Below are positions 61,301 to 63,539 of a stretch of DNA of 64,000 bases, in pieces. Below the pieces are notes generated by a model that did no database searches, was not told the origin of the DNA, and worked only from the letters and a program-made list of their open reading frames with translations. The DNA is from Muricea muricata (Eukaryota; Cnidaria; Anthozoa; Malacalcyonacea; Plexauridae). The translations under genes were made by a program, and so were the position numbers. The stretch covers positions 10,502,883 through 10,566,882 of the forward strand of contig OY979725.1 of the NCBI GenBank assembly GCA_963855995.1, read 5' to 3'. Each line of letters opens with the position of its first letter. The first letter of the stretch is position 1.

Positions 61301-63539
61301 ACGTCATTTCTTACCCTCATCATTCGTGGTTTGCAGGCGAAACGACTAGAAATGTACATCCATTACTGCCAGAAGAAGCCCAAGTCGGAAGGTCTCGTCC
61401 GAGAATTTGAAGATACCTATTTCCAAGATTTGAAAACACGTCTTGGTCATCGTCTGGCTCTCTCTGACTATTTGATTAAACCTGTTCAAAGAATCATGAA
61501 ATACCAACTGTTACTCAAGGTAAATGTTTGTCTAAGAAATTTTCCATTGAGTATTGCAGAACACTAATTATGAGTATTATCGAACGATAATATTCGTTGA
61601 TATGAATATTAACAATTAACAATATAGATTTTTTTCTTACTGTACTATGTTTTATTTTTTTGGAAAGTACTGTGCACTAGAGAAAGTTCATTTTTCTTGC
61701 AGGATATTTTGAAATACACTGAAAGAGCGAATTTGGAATGTACTGAACTCAAGGTAGGAATGGCGTACCTATTTTTACGTGTGTAGTCAAAACAAGAAAA
61801 GGTCAGCGGTGTCCTGAATTTGCTACTCTTACTTGCCCTCTTTAGCTTTGCTCAATTTCGACGTATTTACAATATGATCTTGTTCGCAGGGTGCACTGGA
61901 CGTAATGCGAGTGATTCCAAAGAAAGCCAATGACATGATGAATGTTGGCATGCTTGAAGGATATTGCGTATGTATTCTGCTTGCCTTCCATTTGTGTAAA
62001 AATCAGAATTCGAAATGTGATTACACTTTTCCGTGCATAGTATTTGCAAACTTCACAGGACTATATTTTCCACATTTTACAATGATTTGCAACCAAACTT
62101 CACAAGTTTACTAAGTTTAGGATGCTCTTTCCACCTGTGCTAATGAATATGCCTGATTCAAAAGTTTGTCTAAAAGGGGAATGGTCCATTAAACCCATTT
62201 TTAACTTTCTACTACGATTTCTTCAGGGGAACGTGAAGGCTCAAGGTGACCTTATTTTGCAAGATATCGTTCAAGTAGCGGACTACAAGGCGAAAACGAA
62301 GCCAGCCAAGAGGCGCGTGTTCGTGTTCGAGCAAATGATTATATTCAGTGAACCTTTTGAAAGAAAGAAAGATTGGACTGTATTTATTTATCGACATAGC
62401 ATTAAGGTAAGCGCAGTCCTGGTGTTATTGGGAACTTATCGCTCAGTCGCACATAGCTACTGCGCCACGCAGCCAAAAGCGTGCAAGTTGCAACAAGACT
62501 GTTGTCATCTTGTAACAGACTTGTTATCAACGAGTCTAATCGGGATGTGTTGTGTATGGCTTGTGGCAGCTTGTTGACGACAAGTCTCTTGCAAGTTGTC
62601 AACAGGCTTGTCGCATGTTGATTGTCAAAACTTGTTATCCACAGGCTTGCTTTCAGTTGTTTCAGCAAGTCGTAACAAGTCTGGCAATGATAAGTTTCGA
62701 CAAGCCTGATTTTAACAGACTTGTTGCGACTTGATGAGATTAACAAGTTTGTTGCAATTTGTTGACAAGTTGTAACAAGCCGGTAAAGTTAACAACTTGC
62801 AACAAGCCTGTGGCGTTCTTGGCTGTGCAGTACAGTACAGTACATGTTCATTGAATATGAAGTGGTTGTAGCCTACAGCACCAGAAGTATGTTGCGTACG
62901 CAATGACCTCTCTCGAAAACCGTTCAACATTTCTATCGTTCAACAGTCCTATCGAGTGAGATGATGGGAATCTCGCGCTGGAAAGTGCTAACCTCGTTTG
63001 CCTTTTTCTTACAGACCAACTTCATGGGCGTTACGGAAAGCTACGGTGAAGACCCATGCAAGTTTGCAATATGGACGCACCGAAGCCCAAGCGAAATTTA
63101 CGTCCTGAAAACGGAAACACCAGAAGACAAGGCGAAATGGATCAACACATTGAAGCAGTTGTTGGAACACTTGAAGCAGTTCGCAAACGGTAAGACGCGA
63201 GTCATTTCGATGCAATTGGTGAAAACAATCTTTGGATGTAATTGAATTTTCGTGTGTGTATGTTAGTAACCACGTTGTACAAGATATAACACACTAAATC
63301 TGTTGTTTATGTACCATATAGTTAAACGTTCCACTCAAGTCCAGCGGGCCAGCTCAATTTAGGTTACAAATATGCTATGCCCCCCCCCCCCTTCATTAGA
63401 TTGCTATATCATAGTTAATTCATATATAAAGTATTATTCAATTAAATGTCTTTATTTTAAAGCATCAGATGATGAAGATGAGAACTCTAATGATTTCTTA
63501 AACGAACTAAACACTAACGATGAAGGTGGGACATCGTAA
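1239..63539 (+). CDS. TRIO-like: Trio/Kalirin-family dual Rho GEF, 39 exons, 5' partial
   Basis: This is the whole gene model. Exons: 1239-1361, 11970-12161, 13973-14332, 22432-22554, 22673-22864, 23423-23758, 27468-27827, 32367-32486, 33811-34002, 41249-41647, 42080-42202, 42458-42652, 44080-44243, 45047-45113, 45718-45824, 45947-46106, 46407-46499, 46674-46715, 46963-47040, 47136-47171, 47295-47441, 47531-47632, 47974-48061, 48200-48245, 48699-48756, 54151-54421, 58301-58436, 59053-59161, 59684-59764, 59950-60254, 60490-60556, 60874-60977, 61147-61216, 61337-61519, 61703-61753, 61890-61967, 62227-62406, 63015-63189, 63463-63539. All borders are GT-AG and the phases agree throughout. Domains in window residues: eight spectrin repeats 1-905, DH1 about 960-1142, PH1 about 1143-1260, SH3 about 1310-1372, DH2 about 1602-1786, PH2 about 1787-1902. 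This order is specific to Trio/Kalirin/UNC-73. The family acts at the cell cortex, turning receptor signals into Rac/RhoG and Rho activation. No kinase or Ig domain follows PH2, so this resembles the shorter invertebrate form. The start codon, SEC14 domain and probably one spectrin repeat lie upstream of the window. Confidence 0.93.
4301..4422 (+). other. Possible cryptic or alternative exon
   Basis: The stretch is preceded by GGTTTTACAG and followed by AAAG|GTACTC. The third frame is open for 40 codons and hydrophilic (contains [20 protein letters not shown]). At 122 nt it would shift the frame between exons 1 and 2, both of which use phase 0. If transcribed it would mark an alternative or unproductive transcript, or part of another gene. 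Chance is a good explanation. Confidence 0.15.
7219..7567. mobile_element. Foldback element, AGGATCTTTCACT family
   Basis: The left arm at about 7221-7299 and the right arm at about 7433-7565 are imperfect reverse complements. Matching blocks include AAACATCAGATCTTTCGCTC against GAGTGAAAGATCCTATGTTT-type sequence, AATTCGCG(A)GGAAGT, and GTAGCGTAGCAAGC against GCTTGCTACGCCAC. There is no coding capacity for a transposase, so it is a non-autonomous MITE-like element. A short relative is at 48800-48912, and a lone end is at 13306-13335. Confidence 0.7.
8592..9000. mobile_element. Foldback element with ~87-bp inverted ends
   Basis: The left arm 8592-8678 and right arm 8910-9000 are reverse complements. 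A near-identical core, TTTGTTCACGTTTGAAACGT (left), continues into AACGTTT. The outermost bases are AGTATGATGCATGAACTAT on the left and the complement of AGCATGATACATGAACTAT on the right. The interior of about 230 bp is AT-rich and non-coding. This is probably a MITE. I did not find a clear target-site duplication. Confidence 0.75.
9584..9826. mobile_element. Foldback element ending ACACAGCAAAAAACGCACAAC
   Basis: Two arms of about 100 bp (9585-9685 and 9725-9825) form a near-perfect inverted repeat around a spacer of about 40 bp. The outer 20 bases, ACACAGCAAAAAACGCACAA, match their counterpart exactly, and the arms continue through CCTGATGAAAACAG and ACCCACATTGTTCAAGGTTG. It is non-coding and MITE-like. 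Relatives of the arm sequence appear at 889-957. Open frames in this region come from the element, not from a gene. Confidence 0.8.
11970..12161 (+). CDS. TRIO-like: Exon 2: second part of spectrin repeat (a)
   Basis: 64 codons, phase 0 to 0. The acceptor is TTGATTCTGCAG and the donor is GAG|GTTGGT, a weaker site than the others. The protein has the family pattern [13 protein letters not shown]... followed by EWKQFA and ERGNLL, ending [10 protein letters not shown]. This matches the corresponding stretch of vertebrate Trio closely (AE.LL..GHY.AD, W..., SV.FHK..E). With exon 1 it makes one 105-residue repeat. Confidence 0.92.
13148..13300. repeat. Degenerate TATAC/TACTC pentamer tract
   Basis: Loose tandem repeats of ACTAT/ACTCT-like pentamers run for about 150 bp upstream of the cleaner CCACA array. 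The two arrays probably share an origin in one evolving pentanucleotide satellite, as both use five-base units of the C/T-A type. Confidence 0.6.
13306..13335. repeat. Solo end of the AGGATCTTTCACT foldback family
   Basis: CAAAACATAGGATCTTTCAC matches the ends of the foldback elements at 7219-7567 and 48800-48912. No partner arm was seen nearby. It sits between two pentamer repeat arrays, which may have expanded within or next to an old element. Confidence 0.5.
13417..13622. repeat. (CCACA)n microsatellite, about 37 units
   Basis: An almost pure CCACA array spans about 185 bp from 13421, ending in three or four CCATA units near 13606-13622. Because the unit is five bases and contains no stop in several frames, it gives false ORFs on both strands (HHTTP repeats on one, GVVWC repeats on the other). 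It is intronic. Confidence 0.95.
13731..13914. mobile_element. MITE-like foldback, ACATACTC family, copy 1
   Basis: A 184-bp imperfect palindrome. The left arm starts ATATAAGAAA and the right arm ends TTTCTTATAT. Inner blocks AACATCTTGT, AAGATATGAGC and AACAACAAGACAA all have complements in the right arm. It belongs to the same family as the element at 30230-30423, sharing the order ACATACTC...GACATCTTGT...CTCAAGATATGAG. It lies 58 bp upstream of exon 3. Confidence 0.8.
13973..14332 (+). CDS. TRIO-like: Exon 3: spectrin repeat (b)
   Basis: 120 codons, phase 0 to 0. The acceptor is CCTTCAAG and the donor is CAG|GTAGGG. It begins [12 protein letters not shown] and ends LNLEQDIAQ. The middle, [18 protein letters not shown], lines up with the Trio stretch Y..V..EGKQLL.ALQ.P. 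The single exon encodes one whole repeat. Its donor is the first unit of a 29-30-bp minisatellite. Confidence 0.9.
14335..14480. repeat. 29-30-bp minisatellite at a splice donor
   Basis: Five copies of a unit beginning AGGGATGTTATGG start at 14335, 14365, 14394, 14423 and 14452. Typical unit text is AGGGATGTTATGGATCTTTT then GGTATTGTT. The first copy overlaps the exon 3 donor (GTAGGGATG at 14333). Later copies have GTTAGGG or GATAGGG in place of GTAGGG. Confidence 0.92.
18931..18968. repeat. Short perfect hairpin
   Basis: CTGATCTACAC (18935-18945) and GTGTAGATCAG (18954-18964) pair around an 8-base loop. The stem extends to 15 pairs with one mismatch. No function can be assigned. It may be the core of a decayed foldback element. 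Confidence 0.6.
21744..21844. mobile_element. Foldback, CGACGTTTC family, copy 1
   Basis: The left arm ATAAACAAAATTCGACTTTT and the right arm ending CGAACTTTGTTTGTAT are reverse complements. Inner arms carry CTTCGTCGGAAGG and ACGAAGGGC. The element is about 100 bp and non-coding. A second member at 24278-24420 has the same outer-to-inner order of motifs. Confidence 0.65.
21909..22313. mobile_element. TIR element with tRNA-like and telomere-like interior
   Basis: Terminal inverted repeats of about 55 bp. The left (from about 21909) reads ATTTCGATTCCGTAGACGGT then CGGACACCTCCCAGATGG. The right (about 22252-22311) is its complement with few mismatches. The interior is about 290 bp. It contains a tRNA-like stretch with pol III A- and B-box sequences followed by a T-run, and a GGGTTAGGTTTAGGGTTT tract near 22158-22185. 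No transposase is present. Short related sequences (GCGCTGCCGACACT, GCGCCGACACT) flank the two ends, but I cannot call a clean target duplication. Confidence 0.75.
22021..22096 (+). pseudogene. tRNA-like sequence (pol III A and B boxes)
   Basis: TAGCTCAGTCG at 22028 resembles an A box, and GGTTCGAATCC at 22074-22084 is a perfect B box. The spacing of 46 bases is as in a tRNA, and a run of seven T follows. The acceptor arms (TCGTTGT against TCCGACC) do not pair and I cannot fold an anticodon stem. It is therefore a tRNA-derived SINE head or a tRNA relic inside a TIR element, not a working tRNA. Confidence 0.55.
22432..22554 (+). CDS. TRIO-like: Exon 4: first part of spectrin repeat (c)
   Basis: 41 codons, phase 0 to 0, with acceptor TTTTCTTCAG and donor AAA|GTAAGT. 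It reads [20 protein letters not shown] then [11 protein letters not shown]. It aligns well with the Trio segment V.DWIE.HGE.FL.KHT.VG...A.AL.KRH..FE. It is the same length as exons 1 and 11. Confidence 0.95.
22673..22864 (+). CDS. TRIO-like: Exon 5: second part of spectrin repeat (c)
   Basis: 64 codons, phase 0 to 0, after a 118-bp intron. It begins [20 protein letters not shown], continues ECRPDEI and [15 protein letters not shown], and ends [10 protein letters not shown]. Vertebrate Trio has NTYTNA, GEC.PEEI, FVRRVE.RK and VSFH at the same places, so this is among the best conserved parts of the rod. Confidence 0.95.
22865..23422 (+). other. Intron 5 (558 bp)
   Basis: AT-rich, with a C-run near 23093-23100. 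It ends in CTCATTTTTAG. I see nothing else in it. Confidence 0.85.
23423..23758 (+). CDS. TRIO-like: Exon 6: spectrin repeat (d)
   Basis: 112 codons, phase 0 to 0. It starts [20 protein letters not shown], contains [18 protein letters not shown], and ends [15 protein letters not shown] followed by donor GTATAG. It is one repeat in one exon. The equivalent Trio repeat also ends with a hydrophobic FLQLR.FE motif before the next repeat. Base composition is richer in G+C than the flanking introns, as in the other exons. Confidence 0.9.
23861..24043. mobile_element. Foldback element enclosing TTAGGG-like repeats
   Basis: The left arm ACGCTGGTAATAATTCTGTG is the complement of the right arm ending CACGGAATTATTACCTATAC, each continuing through a (C/G)TTCT block and AATTAA(T)CCA. 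Between the arms, at 23979-24006, lies GGGTTTGGGTTAGGGTTAGG, a short interstitial telomere-like tract. No coding sequence. Confidence 0.65.
24278..24420. mobile_element. Foldback, CGACGTTTC family, copy 2
   Basis: The left arm, CATGAAACGATATAAACAGA then ATACGAAGTTTCGAGCG, faces the right arm CGCTCGGAACGTCGGATTTT then GTTACAATCGTTTCAGCA. A second inner palindrome, GAAGTTAGTA...TACCAACTTC, sits at the centre. It is related in order and sequence to 21744-21844. Confidence 0.65.
24531..24760. mobile_element. Foldback element, TATTCTTGGGTTTCA ends
   Basis: ATTCTTGGGTTTCACTGGAA at 24532 faces GACGTCACGTGAAACCCAAG ending near 24758. Deeper blocks AGTGGGGGTCAACCCAAA and TTTGGAGTTGACCCCCAGTG also pair. 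The element is about 230 bp with arms of about 55 bp and no ORF. Confidence 0.65.
25813..26124. repeat. Inverted repeat with internal hairpin
   Basis: CCTGATTCTCAGGGTCTTCA (25821-25840) is the complement of TGAAGACCCTGAGAATCAGG (26095-26114), and the match extends a few bases either side. A second copy of CAGGGTCTTC at about 26063 makes a tight hairpin with the right arm across GCGCGGGTAGCG. This is probably a composite of two related foldback ends. Confidence 0.6.
27468..27827 (+). CDS. TRIO-like: Exon 7: spectrin repeat (e)
   Basis: 120 codons, phase 0 to 0. The acceptor is ACATTAG and the donor is CAG|GTATGT. It begins [15 protein letters not shown]. Its last third reads [20 protein letters not shown] and then [11 protein letters not shown]. 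Trio has VQELLEFLHEKQHELEL and LRHLQAEVKQ here, a strong match. The following Val-Leu-Gly-Trp-Ile of Trio corresponds to exon 8. Confidence 0.95.
28497..28531 (+). repeat. 35-bp exact repeat, copy 1
   Basis: TTTCCTTTTCGAGGGAACAA then AAACTCCTAGAGAAC. An identical copy is at 29845-29879 in the same orientation. The copies are 1.35 kb apart and the flanks do not match, so this looks like a dispersed element end or a gene-conversion scrap. Confidence 0.85.
29845..29879 (+). repeat. 35-bp exact repeat, copy 2
   Basis: Identical to 28497-28531 over 35 bases, including the block CTCCTAGAGAAC. The sequence after it (GTACTCGTAGGAAGACG) differs from that after copy 1 (TTTCTTATAGGAGGAG) but shares the pattern of a short T/A-TAGGA motif. 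Confidence 0.85.
30230..30423. mobile_element. MITE-like foldback, ACATACTC family, copy 2
   Basis: ACATACTCTAAATAATAATG then ACATCTTGTGAACTCAAGAT on the left mirrors ATCTTGAGTTTACAAGATGT then CATTATTATTCGGAGTATGT on the right. The family is the same as 13731-13914, although inner bases differ (AATAATAATG in place of AAGAACAAC). A direct repeat GTCTATTCCA occurs at 30186-30195 and 30426-30435 and could mark a larger insertion. Confidence 0.8.
32367..32486 (+). CDS. TRIO-like: Exon 8: first part of spectrin repeat (f)
   Basis: 40 codons, phase 0 to 0, with acceptor TTTAATTTTTAG and donor GAG|GTAGGT. It reads [15 protein letters not shown], then [20 protein letters not shown]. Trio has VLGWIRNGESMLNASL and [20 protein letters not shown], also 40 residues. 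The usual Trp of the Trp-Ile pair is Cys here (GCIRNGE). Confidence 0.95.
32487..33810 (+). other. Intron 8 (1.3 kb)
   Basis: AT-rich. It contains a C10-A10 run near 33383-33402 and a C-rich run near 33726. I see nothing else. Confidence 0.8.
33811..34002 (+). CDS. TRIO-like: Exon 9: second part of spectrin repeat (f)
   Basis: 64 codons, phase 0 to 0. It opens [17 protein letters not shown], has [20 protein letters not shown], and ends [11 protein letters not shown]. The Trio repeat has KTHQSAL, WQQLMLKMEDR and ASVAFYKTSEQ at these places. The donor is CAG|GTATGG. Confidence 0.96.
34003..41248 (+). other. Intron 9 (7.2 kb)
   Basis: It contains an 83-bp tandem duplication (34609-34774). Several copies of TTATACAGACTCGT lie near 35100-35150. 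Elsewhere I see no gene, RNA or clear element; ORFs up to 101 codons (35465-35770) have no domain I recognise. It ends in CCATCATTACAG. Confidence 0.75.
34609..34774 (+). repeat. 83-bp tandem duplication
   Basis: Two copies, offset by 83 bases, of a unit containing AGCAATTTTTCAGGTATTAC then TAAAGTTTTAAGCA. The second copy has a handful of substitutions (TTTTTTAGG in place of TTTTTCAGG). Each carries an acceptor-like TTTTTCAG or TTTTTTAG followed by GTATTACT, but no exon follows. Confidence 0.85.
41249..41647 (+). CDS. TRIO-like: Exon 10: spectrin repeat (g)
   Basis: 133 codons, phase 0 to 0, the longest spectrin exon. It starts [19 protein letters not shown] and ends [14 protein letters not shown]. 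Trio has VCSVLESLEQEYRRDEDWC and QCQQYVVFERSAKQ. A low-complexity loop, [17 protein letters not shown], sits where Trio also has a Ser/Thr-rich loop (SMPSVASHT). The donor is CAG|GTATTA. Confidence 0.95.
41648..42079 (+). other. Intron 10 (432 bp)
   Basis: AT-rich, ending in GTTCGTTCCTTTAAG. Nothing else seen. Confidence 0.85.
42080..42202 (+). CDS. TRIO-like: Exon 11: first part of spectrin repeat (h)
   Basis: 41 codons, phase 0 to 0. It reads [19 protein letters not shown], then [17 protein letters not shown]. Trio has ALDWIQETGEFYLSTHTST here, also 41 residues. The donor is GAG|GTACAT. A 20-bp minisatellite lies 41 bp downstream. Confidence 0.96.
42244..42318 (+). repeat. 20-bp minisatellite in intron 11
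   Basis: Four copies of CTAGGGTCACTTGTGTCTGT begin at 42244, 42264, 42284 and 42304. The first two are identical, the third has one change, and the fourth decays at its end. The intron is only 255 bp, so the array fills nearly a third of it. Confidence 0.95.
42458..42652 (+). CDS. TRIO-like: Exon 12: second part of spectrin repeat (h)
   Basis: 65 codons, phase 0 to 0. It contains [39 protein letters not shown] and LESKLGF. Trio has KEKVKLLIQLADSF, WVTTVDKHYRDFSLRMGKYR and LEKALG. This is the last spectrin repeat before the DH1 module. Confidence 0.95.
42653..44079 (+). other. Intron 12 (1.4 kb)
   Basis: AT-rich. No repeat family or gene recognised. It ends in AATTTTTTTGTAG. Confidence 0.8.
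44080..44243 (+). CDS. TRIO-like: Exon 13: linker before DH1
   Basis: 164 nt, phase 0 in and phase 2 out (the codon is split GA|G). It reads [15 protein letters not shown]..., then [20 protein letters not shown] and RRKE. The end matches Trio [11 protein letters not shown] exactly in register, which fixes the frame into DH1. The donor is GTAAGT. The middle is Pro/Gln-rich and not conserved. Confidence 0.95.
44244..45046 (+). other. Intron 13 (803 bp)
   Basis: AT-rich with no feature recognised. It ends in ATTTTCGTTTAG. Confidence 0.85.
45047..45113 (+). CDS. TRIO-like: Exon 14: start of DH1 (CR1)
   Basis: 67 nt, phase 2 in and 0 out. With the split codon it reads [20 protein letters not shown]. 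This is the conserved region 1 of a Dbl-homology domain (Trio EFIMAELLQTEKAYVRDL). The Glu near the start is the usual GTPase-contacting residue in DH domains. It is the same size and phase as exon 31, which starts DH2. Confidence 0.97.
45114..45717 (+). other. Intron 14 (604 bp)
   Basis: AT-rich; contains a TTTAAGCCCAACAG-type run near 45551 and an A-run near 45460. No gene seen. Confidence 0.85.
45718..45824 (+). CDS. TRIO-like: Exon 15: DH1, second segment
   Basis: 107 nt, phase 0 in and 2 out. It reads [20 protein letters not shown], then [15 protein letters not shown]. Trio has [23 protein letters not shown]. The donor is AG|GTTGGT. Confidence 0.96.
45947..46106 (+). CDS. TRIO-like: Exon 16: DH1, third segment
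   Basis: 160 nt, phase 2 in and 0 out. It reads [38 protein letters not shown], and ends IEHGGTFFS. Trio has FLKELEKYEQLPEDVGHCF, MYVTYCKNK and ILEHAGTFF. In DH2 the same region is split over two exons (33 and 34). Confidence 0.97.
46107..46406 (+). other. Intron 16 (300 bp)
   Basis: Contains a pair of related GATCTGCAGGGGATCTGATAC-like bits near 46197. Nothing else seen; it ends in TTTTTTCTTCTAG. Confidence 0.85.
46407..46499 (+). CDS. TRIO-like: Exon 17: DH1 CR3 helix
   Basis: 31 codons, phase 0 to 0. It reads [20 protein letters not shown], then [27 protein letters not shown] is identical to Trio. This is conserved region 3, the catalytic core helix of the DH fold. The donor is AAG|GTTTGT. 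Confidence 0.98.
46674..46715 (+). CDS. TRIO-like: Exon 18: DH1, small exon
   Basis: 14 codons, [14 protein letters not shown], phase 0 to 0. It matches Trio ELLTCCEEGKGELK. The acceptor is TTTCTTTCAG and the donor is CAG|GTAATG. It is too short to show as an open frame by itself. Confidence 0.95.
46963..47040 (+). CDS. TRIO-like: Exon 19: end of DH1
   Basis: 26 codons, phase 0 to 0. It reads [20 protein letters not shown], then HIRGYE. Trio has DGLEVMLSVPKKANDAMHVS then MLEGFD. It is the same length (78 nt) and phase as exon 36 in DH2. Confidence 0.97.
47136..47171 (+). CDS. TRIO-like: Exon 20: DH1-PH1 junction micro-exon
   Basis: Only 12 codons, [12 protein letters not shown], phase 0 to 0, with acceptor AACTATAG and donor CAG|GTACGA. 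It fills the Trio position ENLDVQGELILQ. The flanking exons need exactly this stretch, which supports this tiny exon. Confidence 0.9.
47295..47441 (+). CDS. TRIO-like: Exon 21: PH1, first part
   Basis: 49 codons, phase 0 to 0. It reads [39 protein letters not shown], and ends YLYKYKLK. Trio has AFQVWDPKSLIRKGRERHLF and KYVYKNKLL. It contains PH-domain strands 1-4. Confidence 0.97.
47531..47632 (+). CDS. TRIO-like: Exon 22: PH1, middle
   Basis: 34 codons, phase 0 to 0. It reads [20 protein letters not shown], then [14 protein letters not shown]. Trio has TSELGVTEHVEGDPCKFALW then SGRTPSSDNKTVLK. The acceptor is AATCCGTAG and the donor is AAG|GTAAAG. Confidence 0.97.
47633..47973 (+). other. 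Intron 22 with a small tandem repeat
   Basis: 341 bp. CTTTAAGATGGGTTACTGAA then CATGTT occurs at 47787 and again at 47821, a 34-bp-offset duplication. It ends in TTGTCACTACAG. Confidence 0.85.
47974..48061 (+). CDS. TRIO-like: Exon 23: end of PH1 (C-terminal helix)
   Basis: 88 nt, phase 0 in and 1 out. It reads [20 protein letters not shown], then FQFGVLRSR. The Trp in KQNWVKQLR is the invariant PH C-helix tryptophan (Trio ETKQEWIKNIRE). The donor is A|GTAAGT. Confidence 0.95.
48200..48245 (+). CDS. TRIO-like: Exon 24: post-PH1 linker
   Basis: 46 nt, phase 1 in and 2 out. With shared codons it reads [16 protein letters not shown]. It is Ser-rich and not conserved, and is supported by a good acceptor (CTTTTTCAG), a donor (AG|GTATTT) and phase agreement with both neighbours. 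Confidence 0.8.
48246..48698 (+). other. Intron 24 (453 bp)
   Basis: It carries a run of 15 G at 48517-48531. Nothing else is recognised. It ends in TTTGTCATTGCAG. Confidence 0.85.
48699..48756 (+). CDS. TRIO-like: Exon 25: linker to SH3
   Basis: 58 nt, phase 2 in and 0 out. It reads [20 protein letters not shown]. Acidic and not conserved in sequence. The donor is AAG|GTAAAG, followed by a 5.4-kb intron. Confidence 0.82.
48800..48912. mobile_element. Short foldback, AGGATCTTTCACT family
   Basis: AAACACGTAGGATCTTTCTC faces GTAGTGAAAGATCCTGTGTT, with matching outer bases. The core between the arms is about 35 bp. It is a reduced member of the same family as 7219-7567. Confidence 0.7.
52625..53551 (+). 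repeat. Tandem repeat, ~330-bp unit, three copies
   Basis: The landmark GAGATATTTTGTCTGATCCC occurs at 52632, 52947 and 53286, so periods are 315 and 339. Each unit continues through TTTATCTCTCCGTCTTTGTA, CAATCGTTTCTA(G/C)AATAG, and ends near CAGCACAGAAAATCCAGTTG. The third copy lacks a block in the middle. Copies 2 and 3 also share TTTGTCTAACATTCATTTA at the end. It contains no conserved ORF. Confidence 0.92.
54151..54421 (+). CDS. TRIO-like: Exon 26: SH3 domain
   Basis: 271 nt, phase 0 in and 1 out. It reads [18 protein letters not shown], then [28 protein letters not shown] and [10 protein letters not shown]. The ALYDY-like start is degenerate (YYSIENY), but the order E-L-x-KGQ-x-VEVLE, W, then GWIPSDVL is clear SH3. 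Trio has LTIQVGQTVELLERPSERPG and GLVPSSAL here. The whole domain fits in this one exon. Confidence 0.95.
54422..58300 (+). other. Intron 26 (3.9 kb)
   Basis: AT-rich with no clear foldback element. ORFs of 60-108 codons (for example 55552-55878) have no recognised domain. It ends in TTTTCTTTAG before exon 27. Confidence 0.75.
58301..58436 (+). CDS. TRIO-like: Exon 27: Ser/Pro-rich linker
   Basis: 136 nt, phase 1 in and 2 out. It reads [20 protein letters not shown], then [17 protein letters not shown]. It lies where Trio has SSPGPKRSTNTLKKWL. The basic RRRAKST is a plausible kinase site but that is inference. The donor is CG|GTAAGC. Confidence 0.9.
58437..59052 (+). other. Intron 27 (616 bp)
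   Basis: AT-rich with no feature recognised. It ends in ATTTTTTTCCAG. Confidence 0.85.
59053..59161 (+). CDS. TRIO-like: Exon 28: basic linker
   Basis: 109 nt, phase 2 in and 0 out. It reads [20 protein letters not shown], then [17 protein letters not shown]. It corresponds to the Lys/Arg-rich KKWLTSPVRRLNSGKADG region of Trio. The donor is CAG|GTTTGT. Confidence 0.9.
59162..59683 (+). other. Intron 28 (522 bp)
   Basis: AT-rich with no feature recognised. It ends in TTGTTTTATAG. Confidence 0.85.
59684..59764 (+). CDS. TRIO-like: Exon 29: linker
   Basis: 27 codons, [20 protein letters not shown] then ASSSPIK, phase 0 to 0. Not conserved, but the borders (TATAG and AAG|GTAATA) and phase fit. 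It may be skippable without a frame change. Confidence 0.8.
59950..60254 (+). CDS. TRIO-like: Exon 30: acidic SKESL-repeat linker before DH2
   Basis: 305 nt, phase 0 in and 2 out. It begins [18 protein letters not shown] and contains the repeat [18 protein letters not shown], then [13 protein letters not shown] and a run of Glu, ending ALKKR with a split Met. The end matches Trio KALRGRM before DH2. Low-complexity and acidic; the S-K-E-S units could be kinase sites (inference). Confidence 0.95.
60490..60556 (+). CDS. TRIO-like: Exon 31: start of DH2 (CR1)
   Basis: 67 nt, phase 2 in and 0 out. With the split codon it reads [20 protein letters not shown], then VVE. Trio has MFVLNELVQTEKDYVKDLGI. 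It matches exon 14 of DH1 in length and phase. Confidence 0.97.
60557..60873 (+). other. Intron 31 (317 bp)
   Basis: AT-rich with no feature recognised. The acceptor TCTTGAACAG has a weak pyrimidine tract. Confidence 0.85.
60874..60977 (+). CDS. TRIO-like: Exon 32: DH2, second segment
   Basis: 104 nt, phase 0 in and 2 out. It reads [20 protein letters not shown], then [14 protein letters not shown]. Trio has [24 protein letters not shown]. It ends in phase 2 at the same point as exon 15 of DH1. Confidence 0.96.
61147..61216 (+). CDS. TRIO-like: Exon 33: DH2, third segment
   Basis: 70 nt, phase 2 in and 0 out. It reads [20 protein letters not shown], then FLKA. Trio has FFLAELEKC...LAQLFIKH. 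DH1 has no intron at the end of this stretch. Confidence 0.94.
61337..61519 (+). CDS. TRIO-like: Exon 34: DH2 CR3 helix
   Basis: 61 codons, phase 0 to 0. It reads [20 protein letters not shown], then [24 protein letters not shown]. Trio has [22 protein letters not shown]. The Thr of the usual QRITKY is Met here (QRIMKY). The donor is AAG|GTAAAT, at the same point as exon 17 of DH1. Confidence 0.97.
61703..61753 (+). CDS. TRIO-like: Exon 35: DH2, small exon
   Basis: 17 codons, [17 protein letters not shown], phase 0 to 0. Trio has DFLRYSEKAGLECSDIE. It corresponds to exon 18 of DH1 but is three codons longer. Confidence 0.96.
61890..61967 (+). CDS. TRIO-like: Exon 36: end of DH2
   Basis: 26 codons, [20 protein letters not shown] then MLEGYC, phase 0 to 0. 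Trio has KAVELMCLVPKRCNDMMNLG then RLQGFE. It matches exon 19 of DH1 in length (78 nt) and phase. The donor is TGC|GTATGT. Confidence 0.96.
62227..62406 (+). CDS. TRIO-like: Exon 37: PH2, first part
   Basis: 60 codons, phase 0 to 0. It reads [20 protein letters not shown], then [19 protein letters not shown] and [20 protein letters not shown]. Trio has TLTAQGKLLQQDTFYV and KERRVFLFEQIVIFSELL. The PH1 equivalent is split over exons 20 and 21, but here the LQ|D border has no intron. Confidence 0.96.
62407..63014 (+). other. Intron 37 with a CAACAAG-rich element
   Basis: 608 bp, most of it a repeat element (62461-62832). The rest is short AT-rich sequence ending in CTTTTTCTTACAG. Confidence 0.8.
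62461..62832. mobile_element. CAACAAG/CTTGTTG-rich element with weak inverted ends
   Basis: The ends are related in inverse: left TGCGCCACGCAGCCAAAAGC, right ending CTTGGCTGTGCAG. The interior repeats CTTGTTG, CAACAAG and TTGTCAACA many times on both strands, giving overlapping small palindromes. It is probably a foldback element. There is no ORF with a recognised domain. Confidence 0.5.
63015..63189 (+). CDS. TRIO-like: Exon 38: end of PH2
   Basis: 175 nt, phase 0 in and 1 out. It reads [20 protein letters not shown], then [19 protein letters not shown] and [16 protein letters not shown]. The Trp in AKWINTLK is the PH C-helix tryptophan. Trio has LEENVDNDPCKFALMNRETSE and QQAWVQDINQVLETQ. 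The donor is G|GTAAGA. Confidence 0.96.
63380..63391 (+). repeat. C12 homopolymer run
   Basis: Twelve C in intron 38. Together with G runs at 48517-48531 and 51449-51462 and the C-A run at 33383-33402 it is one of several long homopolymers in introns. Confidence 0.9.
63463..63539 (+). CDS. TRIO-like: Exon 39: terminal exon with acidic tail and stop
   Basis: 77 nt, phase 1 in, ending TCG TAA at 63537-63539. It reads [20 protein letters not shown], then EGGTS and stop. The acceptor is TTTATTTTAAAG. There is no kinase or Ig domain. A possible donor, GAAG|GTGGGA, sits 15 nt before the stop codon, so another isoform could read on. I saw no further exon in the 461 bases left. Confidence 0.85.
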